A program made the translations under genes and the position numbers. A model generated the notes under the pieces. The model was not told the origin of the DNA. It saw nothing but the letters and a program-made list of their open reading frames with translations, and ran no database searches. From Ruminococcus sp. (GTDB lineage Bacteria; Bacillota; Clostridia; Oscillospirales; Ruminococcaceae), in contig JAIDQQ010000023.1 in NCBI GenBank assembly GCA_029062165.1, forward strand, positions 186,001-250,000: a DNA stretch of 64,000 bases, written 5' to 3'. Below are positions 59,272 through 64,000 of the stretch, one piece after another; position 1 is the stretch's first letter, and each line of letters starts with the position of its first letter.

Positions 59272-61266
59272 ATGTCAGAAAATAAAAAAGATTTTGTAAT
59301 ACCACGTCCGGAGTTTCCAAAGAGGGCGATTGTTACAGGTGGTATGCCATACGGTAACAAGGAACTTCATTTCGGACACGTCGGCGGAATGTTCGTATTT
59401 GCCGATACTTATGCAAGATTCCTCCGTGACCGCATAGGCAAGGAAAATGTTATATTCGTAGGCGGTACGGATTGTTACGGCTCACCCATTGCGGAGGGCT
59501 GGAGAGTTAAAGTAAATAACGGTGAATTTTCCGGTACTCTCGAAGATTTTGTACAGAAAAATCACGACAAACAGAAAGAAACTCTCGATGCTTACGGAAT
59601 ATCGCCGGATTTATTCGGGGCTTCCGGTTTAGGACGTTCAAAGGAAATTCATGCCGAGGTCACGGACTGGTTTATAAGTTCGCTGTATAAAAAGGGTCAG
59701 CTTGACAAGATTACTACTATGCAGTTTTTCGACGAAAAAGCCGGTGTGTTTCTGAACGGCAGACAGGTTATAGGAAAGTGTCCGGTTGAGGGCTGTACTT
59801 CCGAAAAAGGTTACGCCGACGAATGCGATTTAGGTCATCAGTATATGCCGGAAAATTTAATAAATCCGGTAAGTACCTTGACAGGCGAAAAGCCTTCTAT
59901 GAGACCGGTCACAAACTGGTACTTCCGACTTCGTGACTATGAAAAACTTCTGCAGGAATGGGTTGAGGATATGAAAAAAGATAAGTCAATCCGCCCTGTT
60001 GTATGGAAAACTATTTCTGAATTTCTTAAACCGCCGGTCATTTACGTAAAGCGGGAGTTTGAGGAAAAATATAACGAAATTAGACCTACCATGCCGGAAC
60101 ATACGTACATTGAGGAAAAGAAAAAACCGTCATTCACGATAGAATTTAAGAAATTATCCGATTGTGATGAGGCTTGCAAGATTCTGACCGATAATGGCAT
60201 AAGATACCGTACCGGAAAAACTCTCGTACCTTTCCGCCTGACCGGTAATATAGAATGGGGCGTACCTGCTCCGGTAATGGACGGTGCAGAGGGTCTGACC
60301 GTATGGGTATGGCCTGAATCCCTGTGGGCTCCTATATCGTTCACGCAGACCTATCTTGAAAAATCCGGCAGAAATCGTAACGAATGGAAAAACTACTGGT
60401 GCAGTAAGGATTCTAAAGTTTACCAGTTTATCGGACAGGATAATATTTATTTCTACGGTATCGCAGAGCCTGCTATGTGGATTGCACAGCAGGAAAATGA
60501 AGTCAAATCTGCTGATATTCCCGACGGTGAATTACAGATGCCTGTCATAGTTGCAAATCACCATATACTTTTCCTTGACAAAAAAGCTTCAAGTTCCGGA
60601 GACGTAAAACCACCTATGGCGGACGATTTACTTAATCACTATACACCCGAACAACTCCGTATGCACTGGTTGGGATTAGGTCTCGGACAGCGTTCTGTAA
60701 GTTTCATGCCAAAACCTTATAATCCGCTTGCAAAGCCGGAAGATTCTGACCCTGTTGTGAAAGACGGTCTGTTACTGTCAAACGTATTCAACAGAATGAT
60801 TAGGACAGCGTTCTATACCACACAGAAAGAACTGGACGGAATTATGCCGTCGGTAGCACCGGAAGAAAAATTCGTCAAGGAAGCTGAAAAGGCAGTCCTC
60901 GAATTTGAACGTCATATGTCAAAATTTGCGTTCCACCAGTGTACGTACGTTCTCGACAGCTATATAAGAAACGGTAGTAAATATATGTCAAAGAACGTCA
61001 CAGCAGACGCCGACGACAAGGAAAAACTTTCACAGGCACTTGCGAACCTTTTCTATATGATACGTATTGCCGGAATACTTCTTCACCCGTTAGCACCGTT
61101 TGGTACAGAAAAATTACGTGAATACTTACAGGTAGATGATAAAATATGGTCATGGGAAACTATTCTGCAACCGCTGACCTATTTCACAGGCGAAAACCAT
61201 AAACTTAAATTCTTACCGCCTCGGACGGACTTCTTTACACGTCACGAGAGCCAATTTGAAAACTGA
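59272..61266 (+). CDS. Divergent methionyl-tRNA synthetase-like class I tRNA ligase
   Basis: This 664-residue protein has the MetRS layout: HIGH as HFGH (33-36) in KELHFGHVGG, a zinc-type insert with CPVEGCTSEKGYADEC, the tRNA-binding WPESLWAP region and a helical C-terminal domain. KMSKS is altered to KASSS (438-442), so the second lysine is missing. No EMAP-like C-terminal tRNA domain is seen. Start ATG 59272 follows GGGGTG; an upstream TTG at 59266 is less likely. It may be a variant or paralogous enzyme; whether it is the cell's only MetRS cannot be told here. Confidence 0.8.
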   Translation: MSENKKDFVIPRPEFPKRAIVTGGMPYGNKELHFGHVGGMFVFADTYARFLRDRIGKENVIFVGGTDCYGSPIAEGWRVKVNNGEFSGTLEDFVQKNHDKQKETLDAYGISPDLFGASGLGRSKEIHAEVTDWFISSLYKKGQLDKITTMQFFDEKAGVFLNGRQVIGKCPVEGCTSEKGYADECDLGHQYMPENLINPVSTLTGEKPSMRPVTNWYFRLRDYEKLLQEWVEDMKKDKSIRPVVWKTISEFLKPPVIYVKREFEEKYNEIRPTMPEHTYIEEKKKPSFTIEFKKLSDCDEACKILTDNGIRYRTGKTLVPFRLTGNIEWGVPAPVMDGAEGLTVWVWPESLWAPISFTQTYLEKSGRNRNEWKNYWCSKDSKVYQFIGQDNIYFYGIAEPAMWIAQQENEVKSADIPDGELQMPVIVANHHILFLDKKASSSGDVKPPMADDLLNHYTPEQLRMHWLGLGLGQRSVSFMPKPYNPLAKPEDSDPVVKDGLLLSNVFNRMIRTAFYTTQKELDGIMPSVAPEEKFVKEAEKAVLEFERHMSKFAFHQCTYVLDSYIRNGSKYMSKNVTADADDKEKLSQALANLFYMIRIAGILLHPLAPFGTEKLREYLQVDDKIWSWETILQPLTYFTGENHKLKFLPPRTDFFTRHESQFEN

Positions 61267-61272
61267 ACAGAC

Positions 61273-61360
61273 AGTCGGGGGAGCGTGCGGACACGCTGAG
61301 AGGGAGTTTATCACTCCGACCCTTTGAACCTGATACGGATAATGCCGGTGCAGGAAGACC
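61273..61360 (+). ncRNA. TPP riboswitch
   Basis: A clear THI element: GGGGAGC, then GCTGAGAGGGA, GACCCTTTGAACCTGAT, GGATAATGCCGG and GCAGGAAGAC. GTC/GAC ends close P1. It begins only about 7 nt after the MetRS-like gene stop. Thiamine pyrophosphate binding should favour the following terminator and lower expression of thiSFGH. Confidence 0.96.
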
Positions 61361-61373
61361 TTGATTTTTACAG

Positions 61374-61407
61374 GGAAACTGCATTTATTTGTAGTTTCCT
61401 TTTTTTT
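61374..61407 (+). terminator. Riboswitch expression-platform terminator
   Basis: Stem GGAAACTGC/GTAGTTTCC (one G-U) with an 8-nt loop is followed by eight T. The thiS ribosome site GGAGG comes directly after it. Confidence 0.92.
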
Positions 61408-61420
61408 GAAGGAGGATAAT

Positions 61421-61612
61421 ATGATAACAGTAAACGGTGAAAAACTTGAATTTTCGGGAAATATTTCAGGATTGCTTGAAATTCTGGAGTATAACGGAAA
61501 ACGTGTAGCGGTGGAACTCAATGAGAATATAGTACCGAAAACGGAATATGATAGTACTATTCTTTCCGACGGCGACAAACTGGAAATAGTACGATTTGTA
61601 GGGGGTGGCTGA
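61421..61612 (+). CDS. thiS: Sulfur carrier protein ThiS
   Basis: This 63-residue ubiquitin-like protein carries sulfur as a C-terminal thiocarboxylate for thiazole synthesis. It starts [11 protein letters not shown] and ends in VGGG; family members normally end in GG, so the extra glycine is mildly unusual. Start ATG 61421 follows GGAGG. First gene of the thiamine operon. Confidence 0.93.
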   Translation: MITVNGEKLEFSGNISGLLEILEYNGKRVAVELNENIVPKTEYDSTILSDGDKLEIVRFVGGG

Positions 61613-61615
61613 TTC

Positions 61616-62251
61616 GTGATACCTACTGAAACGGAATTTTTTAACGCCCTGACAGAACGTCACGGAGCGGATTTACAGAAAAAAATAACGTCGGCGAAAG
61701 TTGCAGTATGCGGACTTGGTGGACTTGGTTCAAATATAGCCATAGCACTGGCAAGGGCAGGTATCGGAAGACTTCACATAATAGACTTCGACAAGGTAGA
61801 CGTTTCCAACCTGAATCGTCAGCAGTATTCGGCAGAACAGGTGGGAATTTATAAGACAGTCGCCATGACCGCAAATCTTAAAGCGATAAATCCGTATTGC
61901 AGAATTATTCCGGAAACTGTACGTCTTGACGAAAACAATATACCGGAAATTCTCGGAGATGATGACATCATATGCGAGGCTTTCGACAAGCCAGAAGCAA
62001 AAGCGGTACTGGTAAATACTGTACTTGAAAAATTTCCGGAAAAGTATATAGTAAGCGGTTCTGGAATGGCTGGACTTAATTCGGCGAATACAATTACTAC
62101 AAGACAGGTCATGAAAAAATTTTATCTGTGTGGCGACGGTATCAGCGATGTTTCCGACGGTACGGGGCTATTTCTGTCAAGAGTAATGGTATGTGCCGGA
62201 CATCAGGCAAATATGATACTCCGGATTATCGCCGGAAATCTGAACGTTTAA
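61616..62251 (+). CDS. thiF: ThiF-family ThiS-adenylating protein
   Basis: This 211-residue E1-like protein has the nucleotide loop VCGLGGLGSNIAIALARAG, IDFDKVDVSNLNRQQY and a CxGDG (LCGDGIS) near 175. It should adenylate the ThiS C-terminus. It lacks the larger C-terminal zinc region of MoeB-type proteins, as usual for the short ThiF of anaerobes. The start is GTG 61616, four bases after thiS. Confidence 0.92.
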   Translation: MIPTETEFFNALTERHGADLQKKITSAKVAVCGLGGLGSNIAIALARAGIGRLHIIDFDKVDVSNLNRQQYSAEQVGIYKTVAMTANLKAINPYCRIIPETVRLDENNIPEILGDDDIICEAFDKPEAKAVLVNTVLEKFPEKYIVSGSGMAGLNSANTITTRQVMKKFYLCGDGISDVSDGTGLFLSRVMVCAGHQANMILRIIAGNLNV

Positions 62252-62263
62252 AGGAGATTTTTT

Positions 62264-63031
62264 ATGGAAGACAAACTTATAATAGGCGGTAGGGAATTTA
62301 ATTCGAGATTTATATTAGGTTCGGGAAAATATTCGCTGAATCTGATAGAATCGGCTGTAAAGTACGCCGGTGCGGAGATAATAACCCTTGCGGTACGTCG
62401 TGCAAACTCAAAGGAACACGAGAACATTCTTGACTATATTCCGGAAAATATAACGTTATTACCGAATACTTCCGGAGCAAGAAACGCTGACGAAGCTGTA
62501 AGAATAGCACGTCTTGCAAGGGAGTTAGGTTGCGGAAATTTTGTCAAGATAGAGATAATGCGTGACAGTAAATATCTTCTGCCGGATAACGTCGAGACTG
62601 TAAAGGCTACTGAAATTCTCGCCAAAGAGGGATTTATAGTTATGCCGTATATGTACCCTGATTTGTACACCGCCCGAGACCTCGTAAACGCCGGAGCTTC
62701 TGCGGTAATGCCCCTTGCTTCGCCGATAGGTTCAAACAAGGGACTTGCTACAAAGGAGTTCATACAGATTCTTATTGACGAAATCGACTTGCCGATAATA
62801 GTAGATGCCGGAATAGGCAGACCCTCACAGGCGTGCGAGGTCATGGAAATGGGTGCAGATGCCGTAATGTGCAATACCGCACTCGCTACCGCCGGAGACT
62901 TACCAGTTATGGCGGAGGCGTTCAGACAGGCTGTACAGGCTGGCAGAAAAGCATATCTTTCCGGACTTGGACGTGTCCTTACAAGAGGAGCGTCGGCAAG
63001 CGATACGCTTACAGGATTTCTGCACGACTGA
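62264..63031 (+). CDS. thiG: Thiazole synthase
   Basis: This 255-residue TIM-barrel enzyme builds the thiazole phosphate of thiamine from DXP, ThiS thiocarboxylate and dehydroglycine. It shows [29 protein letters not shown], the phosphate loop [22 protein letters not shown] and NTALATAGD. An AAAGGAG site precedes ATG 62264. Dehydroglycine would come from ThiH encoded next. Confidence 0.95.
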   Translation: MEDKLIIGGREFNSRFILGSGKYSLNLIESAVKYAGAEIITLAVRRANSKEHENILDYIPENITLLPNTSGARNADEAVRIARLARELGCGNFVKIEIMRDSKYLLPDNVETVKATEILAKEGFIVMPYMYPDLYTARDLVNAGASAVMPLASPIGSNKGLATKEFIQILIDEIDLPIIVDAGIGRPSQACEVMEMGADAVMCNTALATAGDLPVMAEAFRQAVQAGRKAYLSGLGRVLTRGASASDTLTGFLHD

Positions 63032-63074
63032 TTAAATAAATTTATCAATTACCTGCTCCGGAATTTTACTGAAA

Positions 63075-63090
63075 TGTTCCACGTGGAACA
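63075..63090. promoter_or_regulatory. parS: parS centromere site
   Basis: TGTTCCACGTGGAACA is a perfect 16-bp palindrome that matches the ParB-binding parS consensus TGTTNCACGTGNAACA. The symmetry extends by three A/T pairs on each side. It lies in the thiG-thiH gap. parS sites cluster near oriC, so the window is probably origin-proximal. A terminator reading (stem plus TTTTT) is an alternative, but the exact consensus match favours parS. Confidence 0.8.
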
Positions 63091-63143
63091 TTTTTCAGAA
63101 AAACAATGAAAATATTTATGAAATGTGGTGAAAATTCAGTAAT

Positions 63144-64000
63144 ATGGAAAACAATTATTTTATAGATTCAGATAAACTTTCCGAAAGTGCTTTGAGGAAA
63201 AAACACGAACTGGAAAATAATCCGTCAGGGCGTACTAATCATATGGAGTACATGGACGGCATGGAAAAAATTAACTCCGATATCCGTGACAAGATAATAT
63301 CTGCAATGAATGAATACGATTATAATATGTATACTCCGGAAGATGTCCGTAAGGCATTACAGCACGAAAGGTGTACGGTAGAAGACTTTAAAGCCTTGTT
63401 GTCGCCGTCCGCTGAACCGTTTCTTGAGGAAATGGCTGAAAAAGCACGTCTGGAAACAAGAAAACATTTCGGAAATACCGTATATTTGTTCACGCCGTTG
63501 TATATCGCCAACTACTGTGAAAATTACTGTGTTTACTGCGGTTTCAACTGTTACAACGACATAAAGCGTATGAAACTCAATACTGAACAGATTGAAAAGG
63601 AAATGAAAGTCATAGCAGATAGCGGTATGGAAGAAATACTGATACTCACAGGCGAAAGCCGTTCCGCAAGTGGTGTTGAATATATCGGCGAAGCGTGCAG
63701 ACTTGCAAGGAAATATTTCCGTATGGTAGGTCTTGAAATATATCCGGTAAATACTGACGAGTACAGATATTTACATGAATGCGGTGCGGATTATGTGACG
63801 GTATTTCAGGAAACTTACGACAGTGTACGTTATGAACAGTTGCACCTTATGGGACATAAAAGAGTATTTCCGTATCGTGTAGACGCTCAAGAAAGGGCTT
63901 TAATGGGGGGTATGCGTGGTATAGCGTGTTCGGCTCTGCTTGGACTTTCTGATTTCCGGAAAGACGCTCTCGCAAGTGCATTGCACGTTTATTATCTGCA
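63144..64000 (+). CDS. thiH: 2-iminoacetate synthase ThiH (3' end cut by window)
   Basis: At least 285 residues of a radical-SAM enzyme that splits tyrosine to dehydroglycine and p-cresol for ThiG. The frame is open from ATG 63144 to the window end. The cluster motif CxxxCxxC is in NYCENYCVYCGFNC, followed by EEILILTGES, EIYPVNTDEY, TVFQETYDS and HKRVFPYRVDAQERA. The start has only a weak GTGGTG site and lies 112 bp after thiG, with the parS site between. This oxygen-sensitive route fits an anaerobe; aerobes use ThiO. Confidence 0.93.
   Translation, partial: MENNYFIDSDKLSESALRKKHELENNPSGRTNHMEYMDGMEKINSDIRDKIISAMNEYDYNMYTPEDVRKALQHERCTVEDFKALLSPSAEPFLEEMAEKARLETRKHFGNTVYLFTPLYIANYCENYCVYCGFNCYNDIKRMKLNTEQIEKEMKVIADSGMEEILILTGESRSASGVEYIGEACRLARKYFRMVGLEIYPVNTDEYRYLHECGADYVTVFQETYDSVRYEQLHLMGHKRVFPYRVDAQERALMGGMRGIACSALLGLSDFRKDALASALHVYYL

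Noticed and set aside
63068-63100. Reading the thiG-thiH palindrome only as a terminator
   Set aside because: A hairpin with a T run is possible, but an exact 16-bp parS consensus with CACGTG centre is more specific, and thiH continues the same pathway downstream.

Overview
The window looks like an origin-proximal stretch of the chromosome of a strictly anaerobic, low-GC Firmicute, most likely a Ruminococcus-type member of the Oscillospiraceae. The evidence is a dockerin-bearing esterase, a lipoprotein with cohesin-like segments, a fermentative bifunctional AdhE under an apparent Rex operator, T-box and TPP leaders of the Gram-positive type, and many promoters of the form TTGACA-N17-TATAAT. 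A perfect 16-bp match to the bacterial parS site lies between thiG and thiH. I see no tRNA, rRNA, CRISPR array, transposase or prophage. All genes appear intact except the two cut by the window edges.

Layout. 1-1.6 kb: the first codons of a leftward gene, then an HtrA-type protease, with a shared regulatory region. 1.7-12.8 kb: the main accessory block, made of a coiled-coil McrB-like AAA+ ATPase and a McrC-like PD-(D/E)XK nuclease, followed from a second promoter by a rhomboid protease, a YceG-like protein, TelA and three TerD paralogues. 12.9-15.5 kb: a cohesin-like lipoprotein, cysK and an Rrf2 regulator facing it. 15.6-22.7 kb: a complete trpEGDCFBA operon behind a T-box leader, ending in a small cupin gene. 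22.7-25.3 kb: leftward small genes, a dockerin esterase and a half-length HsdS. 25.4-31.8 kb: adhE, a kinase-like gene, a VanY-type lipoprotein, a DUF1846 protein and a zinc-ribbon miniprotein. 31.8-36 kb: leftward shikimate genes (aroC, DAHP synthase) and coaBC with small unknown genes. 36-38.8 kb: a membrane protein, a second half HsdS, coaX and another membrane protein. 38.8-42.2 kb: folC, rpsF-ssb-rpsR, a DUF378 protein and an HPr-like protein lacking the phosphorylated histidine. 42.4-50.7 kb: mtaB, purL, a PIN/NYN-like protein, glgA and a HAD phosphatase. 50.7-57.4 kb: repeats, a pseudokinase with PASTA domains, a methionine gamma-lyase-like protein, a GNAT protein and two M42 peptidases. 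57.5-64 kb: gltX, a divergent MetRS-like gene and a TPP-riboswitch-controlled thiS-thiF-thiG-thiH cluster that runs off the window.

How the genes fit together. DAHP synthase and chorismate synthase supply chorismate to the trp operon. CysK sits opposite a likely sulfur or Fe-S regulator, and the two promoters share a similar candidate operator. CoaBC and CoaX belong to CoA synthesis and FolC to folate.

The most interesting system is the McrBC-like pair joined to a TerD/TelA/YceG stress module. Other signals worth checking are the parS site, a pseudokinase that has lost all three catalytic motifs, a lipoprotein whose cohesin halves are in swapped order, two orphan half-HsdS genes, and an AT-rich palindromic repeat that supplies the C-termini of two housekeeping proteins.
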